A stretch of DNA of 59,083 nt, from assembly GCA_018136815.1 (NCBI GenBank), contig CM030943.1, positions 3,117,202-3,176,284 of the forward strand, read 5' to 3'. Of this stretch, positions 31,296 through 41,118 are shown piece by piece. The notes under the pieces are model-generated. The model was given only the letters and a program-made list of their open reading frames with translations. It was not told the origin of the DNA and did no database searches. Position 1 is the stretch's first letter. The number at the start of each line of letters is the position of its first letter. Origin of the DNA: Isochrysis galbana (Eukaryota; Haptophyta; Isochrysidales; Isochrysidaceae). Position numbers and translations under genes: made by a program.

Positions 31296-32269
31296 GACGC
31301 AGTCCAGCCCGCCGCGCCACATCCGGTAGCGCGCCGCCACTTGCAGGCTCGTCGATCGCCCTCCCGCTCGCCGCCCGCCGCGCCCGCCCCGTCGAACGCC
31401 CGGCGCACGTCGTCCGTGCACGCAGCCGGGACAGCCTAGCCTGCCTGCACGCGCCCCGAGGCTCTCGAGGCACGCCTCGGCGAGGCCAGCGGCGCTATTG
31501 GCCTTCCCAGACTCCAGTTCGTGCGTGTGCGAGGCCGGCGTCGCTGTCCTCACTCCCACACGCATCGGTGAGGCCCGCCGTGCGGATGTCAGCCCCAGCC
31601 CCGCTCAATTCTTCTTCACTTGCCCACTCCCAGCCGCGTTCGGGCAGCACCTTGGATGCAAGCTCGCGCTTCCGCCTACTGTATCTAGTACCTCAGCGGC
31701 TTTGCCCTCAACGACGCGCAGACCCTTCCCTGAGACCCGACTATCACAGCAGAGTCGAAATGCTCTTCTACCGCCTTGCCTACAGTGATTGCGATTGTAC
31801 GGAACGTCTCAAGCTTGCAGCAGCACAAAGGCGACGAGGGAGGGGCGACCAGCACGAGGGAGGGCGTTGCAATCCGCCTAGACATGGGCGGGTGCGGTGT
31901 GGTGTCCACTAGCCCTTATGCGAATCCCCGTGACCCAGCTAGCAAGAGACAAAAACTTCTAAACATCCTCTCGCCTCGAGAGGCAGGCGAGGCCTGGGCC
32001 CAACCCCAGCGCTTCACCACCTGCCCCCTGATCGGCCAGGTGCTGCCTGCGCGCCCTAGAGCCCCCTGTGGCCCCCTGAGAGCAGGCCGTAGGCGCGCGC
32101 CATGCGTGCGCGGCAGGAGAAATTAATTATTAATATTCTCGCAACGCGCGCCGCCCTGCACAAGTGTCCGGACTGGGAGGTGAAGAATCGGCGGTCGGCA
32201 CGGCAGTCCGCAAGACCGCAGGATTCAGTATAATAGTCCCCTCTCTTCTCTCTTTTACGAGAGTTTTAC
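31296..32269. other. No gene seen; 3' flank of the dynamin gene
   Basis: GC-rich DNA. Near 32040-32110 a CCCTGAGAGCAGGCC...GCGCGCGCCATG stretch resembles 33670-33700, so an element fragment may be present. Nothing else is recognisable. Confidence 0.4.
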
Positions 32270-33138
32270 CTAAGGGTTTAGGCGGTGTGGCGACGCCCAA
32301 CTATTACACGGCTGGCCCTATTACAAACGCTTGGAAGAGTCAAGTCAGTGCTTTGCAAGTGTTCCGTGGGGAAGACGAGGGCTCGCGGACAGACGGCAAG
32401 AGAGTTCCACGCGGGGGAAACCGTTCGGCTACCGCGGGGGAAAAATTCGGCGACCGCGGGGCGGAAGTCGATCGCGGATGCGACAGAGGGGGGGAAGCGA
32501 ATTGTGTGGTGTGGGTCTGGATCGATTTCGGTTCCGACTGCGGGTCCGCTCGCTTGCGCGAGGGCGGTGGTGGTTGTTGAGTAGGTGGGGGTGGGGCTTT
32601 CTGTGCTTCTTGTGGGAGCTTCCCTTTGGGGCCGGCCGCCTCAGCGTACGACTTCTGTGCTAAGTTGTTGGGAGGGTTGGAAACCGTAAAGGCTCCAAGG
32701 ATTGATTGTTGAGTCAAGTGCCCGCCCCCGAGGGGTGCACTGAAGGTAGGAGTTGCCACCATGGGGGTGGCAGCAAGGCTGCCACCCACCATGGGGAGTC
32801 CTTGTTGCGTTGGCATGGCGGCAGGGTCAGGCGGCAGGGCCAGAGGCTGGCTCTGTTGGTCTGCAGGGAACAGGACTCTGCCTGTTCCTGTCGAACACGC
32901 GATGACTACTGGCTCGTGGGCAGAGGGCCGTTCGATCGAGCCGGCAGCTGACGCGGCCGTGAAGGAGTCGTAGGTGGTTGCTTGCGGGAATATGTCTGAG
33001 AGGTCATAGTAGAAGTCGGGTCTGACAGCTTCTGGCCCCCCTGGGAGTTTTGTTGTGGACTTTGGAAACTGGTCAAAAAGTGTCCCCCCCCCCCCCATAT
33101 TAGTACTTAAAAAGCCCTGTTTGACCGCCCTACATTGC
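32270..33138 (-). mobile_element. Dispersed element copy with a 252-codon ORF
   Basis: Reading leftward, it starts with the AGGGCGGTCAAACAGGG terminus at about 33138. The ORF at 33098-32340 begins MGGGGTLFDQFPKSTTKLPGG. It is Pro/Ala/Gln-rich with QKSYAEAAGPKGKLPQEAQK, the YAEAA-type segment often seen in low-complexity gag/ORF1 proteins. The terminus and several blocks (PPDPAAMPTQQ..., GGCTCCAAGGATTG) are shared with 40150-40735. I infer a non-LTR retrotransposon ORF1, but no reverse transcriptase is attached, so the class is unproven. Confidence 0.55.
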
Positions 33139-33310
33139 GACGGAGCCCGTCTTCGAATTCATAGAAGGACTTCTGGGGATTCACCTTAGGCCGGGATCTG
33201 AAATAGCCCAACGTCTCTTCTGCTACCAGATAGACAGACCACATCCCACATCCCTCCTCGGGATACTTAGGTATCCTGGCTTGGAGGTATATACTAACGG
33301 ACTTTTACAA
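33139..33310 (+). pseudogene. AT-rich coding remnant, left part of an interrupted frame
   Basis: Plus-strand frame with phase set by ACT at 33293. It encodes IATEPVFEFIEGLLGIHLRP, an unbroken middle, and RYPGLEVYTNGLLQ. It starts immediately after the 32.3-33.1 kb element and stops making sense after 33310, where the 33311-34232 insertion begins. The last six codons (TNGLLQ) recur at 34234-34251. Composition is A/T-richer than the cellular genes. Family not recognised. Confidence 0.45.
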
Positions 33311-34251
33311 CCTACTTTTATAAGTGGGGGTCAATGGGGGCCTCGCGCCCCCCTCTCTCCATCGCGGACACCCCCCGGGGTGGGCCCGTACATTCAACCC
33401 CAGCCCCTGCCCTCTGGCAGGGGCAGGGCACTCAACAAGACAGCCCAGACCCCCAATGGGCGCGGGCCGCGAGCCGCACTCCCACGCCCGCATTGGGCCT
33501 GCCCTCGAGCTGACTCCCCCCCTGTCCCTGGTCGCCAGGCATACAGGGGCCCCTGGGAGGCTCCCATGACCAGCGTGGCAAGCGTGGGAGAGGCAAGGGG
33601 GGCCAGGGGCTGAGCCCCAGCCTCCACTGCCCCCTGAGCTGCCCTGCTGGCCCTCTGGGAGCCCCCACAGAACCTCTGAGAGCAGGCCAGGGCGCGCGCA
33701 TGGCGACGCGCCACAGGGACGACGCGGGGTGAGAGTGGAGAGAGGGAGAGGGGGGATTTTGCACCCCCCCCGACGGAGTGCGGTGAGAAACAGGCCCTGT
33801 TTGCGTTAGCAAACGGGTAGGGGGCGGCTGGCGACAGGAGGGAGAGAGAAGGGAGTGACCCAAGGTCGAGGAGAGTACCCTAGGAGTGGCACAGGTTACT
33901 CGAGTCGCGGCCACTTATTTCTCGAGGGCCGCTCACGGCGCGAGCTGGTAAGGGCCGTTCCCCTTTGTTGACGAGAGTTCCCCCCCCCCCCGGTGCTTTT
34001 TCCCGGAGAGTCGGCCGGCGTCGACCGGACCGCCTCAATGGGTTTTCCCTCATTCTAACTTGTGGGGAGTTAGAATGGGAGCCGGGGGCCTGCGAGGGGG
34101 GAGATGTGGAGGGGTGCATAGGTGTATGTATCTGTGGCATCAACACGCGTCAAGGTGTACGGGCAGGTGCACTGAGGGTTGTCGTGTTAGTACCGGGCTA
34201 GTGAGAGTAGTGGTACTAATGCTCAGTTAGATTACTAACGGACTTTTACAA
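33292..34251 (+). mobile_element. Insertion flanked by a 19-bp direct repeat
   Basis: TACTAACGGACTTTTACAA occurs exactly at 33292-33310 and 34233-34251. The 922 bp between is GC-rich and non-coding, unlike both flanks, and its right end (34075-34230) is shared with 19765-19915. A long duplication plus a shared 3' end fits target-primed insertion of a non-LTR element. No poly-A tail is visible. Confidence 0.65.
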
Positions 34252-34527
34252 TATCCAGTATGGCAACGCGGACGGTAGGTCCGTTAGGTCAATCTTAAGA
34301 GCGATACTCGCGAGATACCACCTATTAGTAACGGCGAAAGTCGGTTTCTTTCAGAGGCTGAAAAACAACGAGAGAATATAGGGCTACACGCCCCGAGCAA
34401 CAAACATATTAAGAAAATGATAAACCCTCTATACACGGTAGACAAAGACTTCAACCTAGAATTATCGGAAGGCCTCCTACAGGCGGCGGGAGGTCTTGAC
34501 TTGCGAAACATCGCCCAAGGTAGCTAA
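34233..34527 (+). pseudogene. AT-rich coding remnant, right part
   Basis: The frame continuing from the right-hand duplicate reads TNGLLQYPVWQRGR, then two TAG codons at 34276-34278 and 34285-34287. It is then open from 34288 to TAA at 34525-34527. The open part is convincing protein (SNKHIKKMINPLYTVDKDFN, LELSEGLLQAAGGLDLRNIA). It is in the same frame as the duplicate and shares A/T-rich codon use with 33139-33310. Two closely spaced UAG codons suggest decay, or recoding if the source used another code. Product unknown. Confidence 0.45.
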
Positions 34528-34536
34528 TCCTTCGTC

Positions 34537-34617
34537 ATGGAGACCCCAACGGACGGTAAGAAAGACCCTATGAACTACAAAGGAAGGTGGTACAAGATAC
34601 GAGCCGCGCCAGAGTAA
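34537..34617 (+). CDS. Tiny coding-like ORF (26 aa)
   Basis: ATG at 34537, TAA at 34615-34617, nine bases after the stop of the preceding frame. It begins METPTDGKKDPMNYKGRW and ends KIRAAPE. Composition resembles the AT-rich remnant upstream. It may be the continuation of that gene after a frameshift rather than a separate gene. Confidence 0.25.
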   Translation: METPTDGKKDPMNYKGRWYKIRAAPE

Positions 34618-35633
34618 AGGAGAAGCCACAGGCTCCCGCACCCTTCTCTCCAGCTCCCGGCCGAAGCAGCGCGCGCGGCCTCCCCGGAACCAGCTTCTCC
34701 GCTAAAGAGGGAACTGGGGAAGGGGAAGGGGGTTGTTAGGGGTTAAGGTTGGGTAGTAGGGAGGTCCACCAGCACACTGCCTCATGCCGCGGACGTAGCG
34801 GAGATTTTAAGAAGATTTTTTTTTGATAGTTGATCTAACAATATCAAGAAGGTGTTCCCCCCCAAAATGCCTCTTCTGACTCCTGCGGACGCAATGAAGA
34901 GCGCCACCTCGATGTCGTCGCACTATGTGCCACCTTTTACGGCGGCTCTGTACGGTGTCCCTCTCTCGCCTGCTCCCACCTCTCCCCCCCCCCTCGCCCC
35001 CCCCGCTCCCCTTGCTCGCCACCACGCTCGCCGCCACACCCGTTCGGTGTCCGGGCTGAGCGGCCGCGTGAACATGGCCGAGATGTTCACGTACGTCCTT
35101 TGAAGACGAGCCGAACTCGCCAGTCCCGCCGCGGCCCTTCCCCCTTGATCTTTCCCCTCTCCCTTTTGTTTGCTTGCACCGCATGATGCACGCCGTAGGG
35201 CCCTCCTCTCTCGACGGCGAGCGCTGGGGTATCCGTCCACCGAGCCGATGGCTACGCGGTGTGCGACGATCATCATGGCCAACGACGGCTTGGGAGTAAC
35301 CCCTTCGGCCCCGGCGCCCACGCCTGACCGCTCGGCCGCAACCACCGCATCGACCACTTCGAGATGGAGTTGTATCCCTTGAGGAAATGGCACGCAAGGG
35401 TGCGGCTGCCCCACCCAAACTTCCTCGACAAGCGCCTCGTCGGCGAAGGCGGCGTGTTGTCCTCGCGTGGGAGCCGCACACCACCCCCGCCGCGCCCCCG
35501 CCGACCACGCCCTCGCGGAGCAGCTGTCCTGCACCGATGATCAAGGGTGATGGCGGCTGCTGGCCAGCGTCTCGCGCGCGGCCGGTGCGGCGGGCCGCGG
35601 CCAAGGAGGCCGGGGTCGCCGGGGTCGCTGTGG
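34618..35633. other. No gene seen; GC-rich spacer with C-runs
   Basis: A T8 run at about 34818-34825 and C-runs at 34980-35010 stand out. Nothing recognisable precedes the methyltransferase-like gene. Confidence 0.45.
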
Positions 35634-36310
35634 TCACGCCCTGATCAGCTCGAAGATCGCCCACCCCGCCGCGTTGGGCTCGAACTTGTGCTCGGGCAGA
35701 CAGTTCGCCAGGGCGCAGAAGGGACCGTGCTCCGTCTGTCCCTTGCGAAGCACCTCGCGGTACTTCTCCGGGTGACTGGCGAGGTGGCGCTCGATCCGGC
35801 GCGTCTTGAGCGTGTTCGTGTCGTGGAGCGCCAGGTACCGCGGCCGGCAGTCGCGCTCGGCGCGCACAAACTCCGCCCAGCCGGTGTACTCGTTGCCGTC
35901 GATCAGCACCATGTCGAAGGGCGGCTCTTGGCAGAGCGGCGTGAGCAGCGGCGTCATCGAGCGCATGAGCTCGGCGTCGCGCCGGTGGTAGAGGCGGAAG
36001 TGGCTGCCTCGCTCGGCCTCGGGCACCTCGCTCGCCTGCATCATCTCGTCCACTGGCACTGTCGTGCCGCCCGCGCACGCAGCGGACGGGAAGACCTCGC
36101 AGCGCCCGAGAGGCGTGCGGCCACGCGGGCTCGAATAGCTCGATCGTGACGACTGCCGAGTGGCAGCACTTTCGGTTGGGAGCTCCTGCTTGCACACAGT
36201 TGGGAGAGGGCACGCTCCGCTCGATCGCCAGCGATCGCCAGCGCCATATCGAGCGTCGATCCTGCCCCGTAGAAGGTTCCAATCTCGAGGATCCGGACGC
36301 CGCCGCCACG
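35634..36310 (-). pseudogene. SAM-dependent methyltransferase-like gene in three frames
   Basis: Three segments in order resemble a class I methyltransferase of the Methyltransf_24 type, each in a different frame. The first, from 36298, is VRILEIGTFYGAGSTLDMAL, the glycine-rich SAM-binding motif I. The second, from 36153, is VVTIELFEPAW with the acidic motif II residue. The third, from 36071 to the TGA at 35634, contains PPFDMVLIDGNEYTGWAEF and RYLALHDTNTLKTRRIERHL and ends AAGWAIFELIRA. The distance between frame changes (under 50 nt) is too short for ordinary introns here, so I favour frameshift decay or consensus errors; very short introns remain possible. N terminus not found; a Pro/Ser-rich frame continues upstream to 36574. 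Substrate unknown. Confidence 0.55.
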
Positions 36311-36569
36311 CGTCGCCGAAGGATGGGAAGGGGGAGAGGGGGAGAGAGCAGAGGAGGGAGAGGAGGGGGCAAACGAGAAGGAGGAGCGGGAGAGGTTTGC
36401 AGCGAGAGAGGAGAGAATGAAGCCGAAGGAGGTGCGGGCACCGATCTGCCCTCGAGAGCGAGGGGCAGAGTGGGAGGGGACGTCGAAGCGGAGGGGAGGA
36501 CGAGGCTGGAGGCTTGCCCAGGCGGGGGAGAAGGGGTGGGACTCCGACGGGGCAGGCGGGGGCGGGAGG

Positions 36570-37140
36570 CACAAGAAGGGGGGGGGGGAGGGGGGGAAGG
36601 AGAGAGGGAGGGGGGATAGGAGGGGGAGGGTGGGGGAGAGAAGAGAGAAAGAAGGGGAAGGGAGAGAGAGTAAAGAGAGAGAGGCGGGGAGGAGAGAGAG
36701 AGAAGGGGGCGAGGAGGGGGGGAGAGGAGAGAGGAAAGAGAGTGAAGGAGAGGAGAGAAAGCGGGGAGAGAGAGAGAGCGGAGAGGAGAGAGGAAAGAGA
36801 GTGAAGGAGAGGAGAGAAAGCGGGGAGAGAGAGAGAGGGGAGAGGAGAGAGGAAAGAGAGTGAAGGAGAGGAGAGAAAGCGGGGAGAGAGAGAGAGGGGA
36901 GAGGAGAGAGGAAAGAGAGTGAAGGAGAGGAGAGAAAGCGGGGAGAGAGAGAGAGGGGAGAGGAGAGCGGAGGGGGGTTTTAAAGTAGTATGTTTGGGTC
37001 CCCACGTCGCGGGGGCCGAGAGAGAGAGAGGGGAGAGGGGAGAGAGAAGGGGGGAGAGGAGAGAGATGAAAGAGGGGAGAGAGGGGAGAGAGAGAGGGGA
37101 GAGGTGAAAGAGGAGGGGGGGGAGGAGAGAGAAGAGAGAT

Positions 37141-37176
<36 letters not shown>

Positions 37177-37210
37177 GGAGAGAGGGAGAGAGAGAGAGAG
37201 AGGTAACCCG
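36570..37210 (+). repeat. Purine minisatellite, unit about 60 bp
   Basis: At least four near-identical tandem copies of a GAGAGAGGAAAGAGAGTGAAG / GAGGAGAGAAAGCGGGGAGAG unit at 36720-36970, within 640 bp of A/G-only sequence. Confidence 0.85.
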
Positions 37211-37284
37211 CTGGTTCAACCCTTGTAAACTCCCTCTTATCGTAAAGTAGAGCTCTAGCAGGAGACATCCCTCCGTGCATTCAC

Positions 37285-37323
<39 letters not shown>

Positions 37324-37388
37324 CCTTTCCCCTCTCTCCTCGACACCCTGTAGAAACGGAAGCGATTCACATATTACACTCTCTCTCT

Positions 37389-37440
<52 letters not shown>

Positions 37441-37505
37441 CCTTTCCCCTCTCTCCTCGACACCCTGTAGAAACGGAAGCGATTCACATATTACACTCTC
37501 TCTCT

Positions 37506-37540
<35 letters not shown>
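37285..37540 (+). repeat. Duplicated 115-120 bp CT/unique unit
   Basis: Two copies of a CT run, then CACTCTCCCCCTTTCCCC, CTCGACACCCTGTAGAAACG and GAAGCGATTCACATATTACAC, starting about 37290 and 37405, with a third CT run after the second copy. The unique part is identical between copies. Confidence 0.85.
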
Positions 37541-37541
<1 letters not shown>

Positions 37542-37882
37542 TTCTACACACTCCAGAGCTCCCCACCGCACCCTTTGGCCGACGACTCCAGTCCTCCTGC
37601 ACCATATATTCACAAACGAACCCCAGCAGTACCAAAGCTTCACGTGAATGTGGCCGCCGTCCCGGTAAGAAAACGGGGGGGGGGGGGGGGAGGGGTCCGA
37701 GCCCCAAGCTCTCTAAGAGACTCCCCGGCTACGAACCTCCCCCCCCCCCCCCCCTCTCCTCCTCCTTCCCGGCCGCGCCCATCCGCCACGACGAGGCGCC
37801 CCGTTCTCCGTTTGGGCCTCGGGCGCGGCGGCGGCGGCCGCCAAGGCATGCGGGGCACAACTATCCGTAAACTGATAGGGTC

Positions 37883-39115
37883 ATGGAGCGCGCGCCGCCG
37901 CCCTCCCTCGCTGCCGCTGCCCTCGCCGAGATGGACGAAGGCTTGAGTGACACGCCGCTGTCGCCGAAGCGACCGCGTCAGGACGACCCTCCCAGCCAGG
38001 TGGGCACAGGAGCCAGCCTGCCACGCCCGCGAACCACCGCGAACGCCACGAACAAGGCCGCCATGCTGGCAGCAGCCAGCATGCAGCACACCCCCTACAC
38101 AACACACAGCCACACCAGACACACCACACCAGTGGGACGCTTCCAAAGGGAAGGCCTCCGGGCCGGGACCCTACACAGTACACAGCCGCGGTACCGCCCT
38201 CGCGCTCCGGCGCGAGGGGCCGGCCCGGCACCATCTGCAGCAGAACCCCCATGGGGGAATGCCGCATCAAAACAAGGAGCTGGACAAAGAGCAGACTAGG
38301 CCCCCCAGCAAGGGGCACAAGAGCAAAAGGAGAGGCAACACAGGAGGGGTACTCTCCAGCGCCGCCGAAGGCCAAGCAGACGAGCGCGCCCAAGGCGCGC
38401 GATTGACGCAAGCGGCACAGGCCCAGGAGGCCTACCACAACAACCACCACCTTGAGAGAAGGCCACCACAAAGCACAAGCCACACATATCCCTCGGAAGG
38501 GGGCGACCACACAATGGCAACATTGGGCCATATGGACGCTAGGGATACGAGAACATACGCGAGGCTAACCCCGCCCCCCGCCCCGGTCACACAGGTGGCC
38601 CTACTCGACGAAGACCTAGAGCCAGAGCCCGAGGAGGAAGCCGAATTTCCAGACTCCCACAAGATCATAATCACCTTTACGGCGTACGAGAAGGGACATA
38701 AGGCCAAGGACGAAGAGGTCCTAGGCGCGATCGTCGCACACCTCAACAAGCTGGAGGGCGTAGACCTCGAGCCCGAATTCTTGTCTAAGAGCGCCTCCGG
38801 CCCTTGGGAGATTCTCGTCACGGCGGACTGCGCCAATCAATTCCGCGAAGAATTCAAGGACGTGGCGGACTTTCGCAAGGCAGGTATCCCCTGCCCGATC
38901 GCGATCAAGTATCAAACTCTAGACGAGAAATTCAAAGAGATCCCGCGGGCCTCCAACAAGGCACTGGCGAGCGCGTTCAAAGACGCCTCAGCGCACCTAG
39001 TAGTGCGAAACTACAGGTTCGAGATGAAGAGCTTCATAACGATCAGCTCGCTCGCCAAAGCGGTCGAGAACCAAGGCTTCTTTTTTCTCCAAGGCAACCA
39101 AGAGCGCGCCCGGAG
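37883..39115 (+). mobile_element. MERA-type element with long ORF, 3'-truncated
   Basis: ATG at 37883 (MERAPPPSLAAAALAEMDEG), preceded by CAACTATCCGTAAACTGATAG. The first 39 codons end at CAG|GTGGGC (37999/38000). A GAGCAG acceptor at 38294 would restore the long frame that runs to about 39115. Its second half is globular: KIIITFTAYEKGHKAKDEEV, LGAIVAHLNKLEGVDLEPEF, PWEILVTADCANQFREEFKD, VRNYRFEMKSFITISSLAKA. The charged, Pro-rich first part and compact second part suggest a retroelement ORF1/gag-like nucleic-acid-binding protein; that is inference. Coding quality stops abruptly at about 39115, where minus-strand coding begins. Confidence 0.55.
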
Positions 39116-39630
39116 CACAAGCGCAGCAAGTTCCACTTCTCGACGGAAAACACGCCGCGCAGGTGCTCGTTCACTTCTTCGAGCACCTCCTCCTTGACCT
39201 TCTTCCTCAGGGACTCGAACATGCCACAATTTGGTAACATTGCCAGGCCCTCGCTTAGCCGTTTGCCATTGATGCCACGCAACTTGAACAACGCGCGGAA
39301 GCACAGCTCCGGGAGGTCGTCCGGATGCGTCCATCGAGCCATCATGGTCGCCAAGATGGTCGCCTCCTTATCCCACATCGATGGCGACGCGAGCGCTGCT
39401 ACCTTGCCAGCCCGCATCTCCGCCGCCGCTGCAAGAACTGCGCAGCGGCGACGCTGCGACTCAAATTGTGAGCGCACATGCTTGCGGTGCTTCTCGAGTT
39501 GCCGCACCCGGCCTTCAGCCTCCTCAAGTAGGCCCTTCAGCCGCGCGACCTCGGCCCAAGCCTCGCTCTCGCCACAGCCCCTCATCTCCCAACAAGAGAG
39601 GCTGGCCCTCCTACCGCTACCGGCTGCCGA
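39043..39630 (-). pseudogene. Coiled-coil element fragment, minus strand
   Basis: Convincing minus-strand protein from a GAGCAG acceptor-like site at about 39640 leftward. It starts as a coiled coil (AWAEVARLKGLLEEAEGRVR, QLEKHRKHVRSQFESQ). It then turns globular (SPSMWDKEATILATMMARW, DDLPELCFRALFKLRGINGK, LSEGLAMLPNCGMFESLRKK, FSVEKWNLLRLCS). It loses sense near 39110, where the plus-strand element frame ends, so the two fragments meet tail to tail. Not recognised; element origin inferred from context. Confidence 0.5.
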
Positions 39631-40149
39631 TGCCGATGCGCCCCAAAACTGCTCTCAATGTGGAGATCAGGTGCGGAGAGAGACACACCTCACATGAGAG
39701 ATGAAAAGAAGGTGTTTACTATGAAAGAAGAGTGGAGGGAGAGACTCACGGGAGTGCTGAGCTTCGTGGCAAAGGGGGACCCCCACCCTTTCTCCTCCGT
39801 GGATCCTTGGTGGGTCCAAGAAAATGCTATTTTTCCTTAATAAAAGGGCTCCAAAACCTTGATATACCAGATGCGATGCCCTTAGCCCAACCCCATCGAC
39901 CTCCACCTTATGATGAGATAAATGTTCTTCCCCTCACACATGAAAGATTGCAGTCGCCGTCGCTCTCCTTTTTTAGCTGCCGGTTGGGAGCGGAGGAGAG
40001 GCTGCGGCCGAGAAGGCGAAAGCCGGAGGAGGGACCCATGTTTTGTTTTTGGGGGCGGTGGCTGGCAGACCCCCCCTTTTTGCCACAGTGCCTTTTGTGT
40101 CCATGCGCGGCTTGCGCATACGACTCGGGTGGAGGATTTGGTTGCTGGT
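39631..40149. other. No gene seen; spacer between element fragments
   Basis: Contains a GGACCCCCACC/GGTGGGTCC imperfect dyad near 39778-39815. From about 40040 it merges into the next element copy. Confidence 0.4.
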
Positions 40150-40735
40150 TGGAAGGAGCAAAAGCTCCAAGGATTGTTTATTGTGTCATGTGCCCGCCCC
40201 CGAGGGGTGCACAGATGGTAGGAGTTACCGCCATGGGGGTGGCAGCAGAGCTGCCACACCCCATGGGGAGTCCTTGAGTGGGTGGCTGCACGGCGGCGCC
40301 GGCGGTCAGAGCCTGGCTTAGGGTCTACTGGTCACTGTAGGTGCCTGGGAGGCGAGGGAGGCGGCGCCATCTCGACGTCGTTGTCGGGCGGTGCAGAGGC
40401 CTGCGAGCGCTTCGGCTCCGGCGGCTTGGGGCGGCCCCGTTGGGGTGTCGTGGCGGCGGGGGGCTGGGAAGTGGGAGCGGTCGGCGCGCGCTCCATCGCT
40501 AAAACTATAACGATAGTTTATCGCGGATGCGACAAGAGCCCGAGAGCGTGTGCAAGGGAGGGAGGGAGGGGCGAGAGGAGAATCGCGCCATTTTCTGGTT
40601 CTGGCGCGAAGATTTCCGTGGCGGCAAGTGGGCCCCCCGGGAATTTTGTTGTGGGCTTTGGAGAATGGTCAAAATTGTCACCCCGCCCCTCCCTATCAGT
40701 AGTTAAAAATCCCCTGTTTGACCGCCCTATAGCAC
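40150..40735 (-). mobile_element. Dispersed element copy with MERA start
   Basis: Reading leftward it begins at about 40735 with TAGGGCGGTCAAACAGGGG, followed by CCAAAGCCCACAACAAAATTC, as in the 33.1-kb copy. It then has the ACTATCGTTATAGTTTTAGCG block and the ATG at 40496. This copy keeps an intact 54-codon frame (MERAPTAPTSQPPAATTPQR...PPDNDVEMAPPPSPP) to the stop at 40332. Further left, 40150-40290 matches 32690-32830 (CCATGGCGGTAACTCCTACC type). It therefore links the MERA start and the 18-nt terminus in one element. Confidence 0.65.
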
Positions 40736-41118
40736 AATGGCCGAGCGCATCTCCCTCCCCCCCCCTCCCCCCCCCCCCCCCTTTGGTATTGCTCCCTCTA
40801 GTAGTAGTAAAGTAGAAGGGGAGGAGTGTGTGGTCCAACGCGGCGCTGTCCGTCGGACGGACGGAACAGCGAGAGCAGCACCACTGGCTGCCTTCGCCTT
40901 GAAGGCGGAGCCGTGGGGGCAGCCTTCTGGAGGTGTTCGGCATCGGAGGTCGCATCTGCGGGCCGCACGAATGTCGAGTGGCGGGCGGCTCCCACGCGCA
41001 TTGGCTTCCATGCACAGCCTTTGCACGAGGGTGTGCCCTCCGCCTGCGCCAGCCCCGCCACGCCCACCAATTGCTTCTGGGCGACCATCGGCTGGGAGAG
41101 CACTCTGCGCCGCCTCGC
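40736..41118. other. No gene seen; 3' flank of SMC6
   Basis: Begins with C-runs at 40757-40785, followed by GC-rich spacer up to the SMC6 stop codon. No separate coding signal. Confidence 0.4.

Noticed and set aside
32340..33098. A cellular Pro/Gln-rich protein
   Set aside because: Terminus and internal blocks are repeated at 40.1-40.7 kb and 5.4 kb, so it belongs to a dispersed element.
36720..36970. CRISPR-like regular repeats
   Set aside because: Continuous tandem purine repeats with no unique spacers, in a eukaryotic genome.
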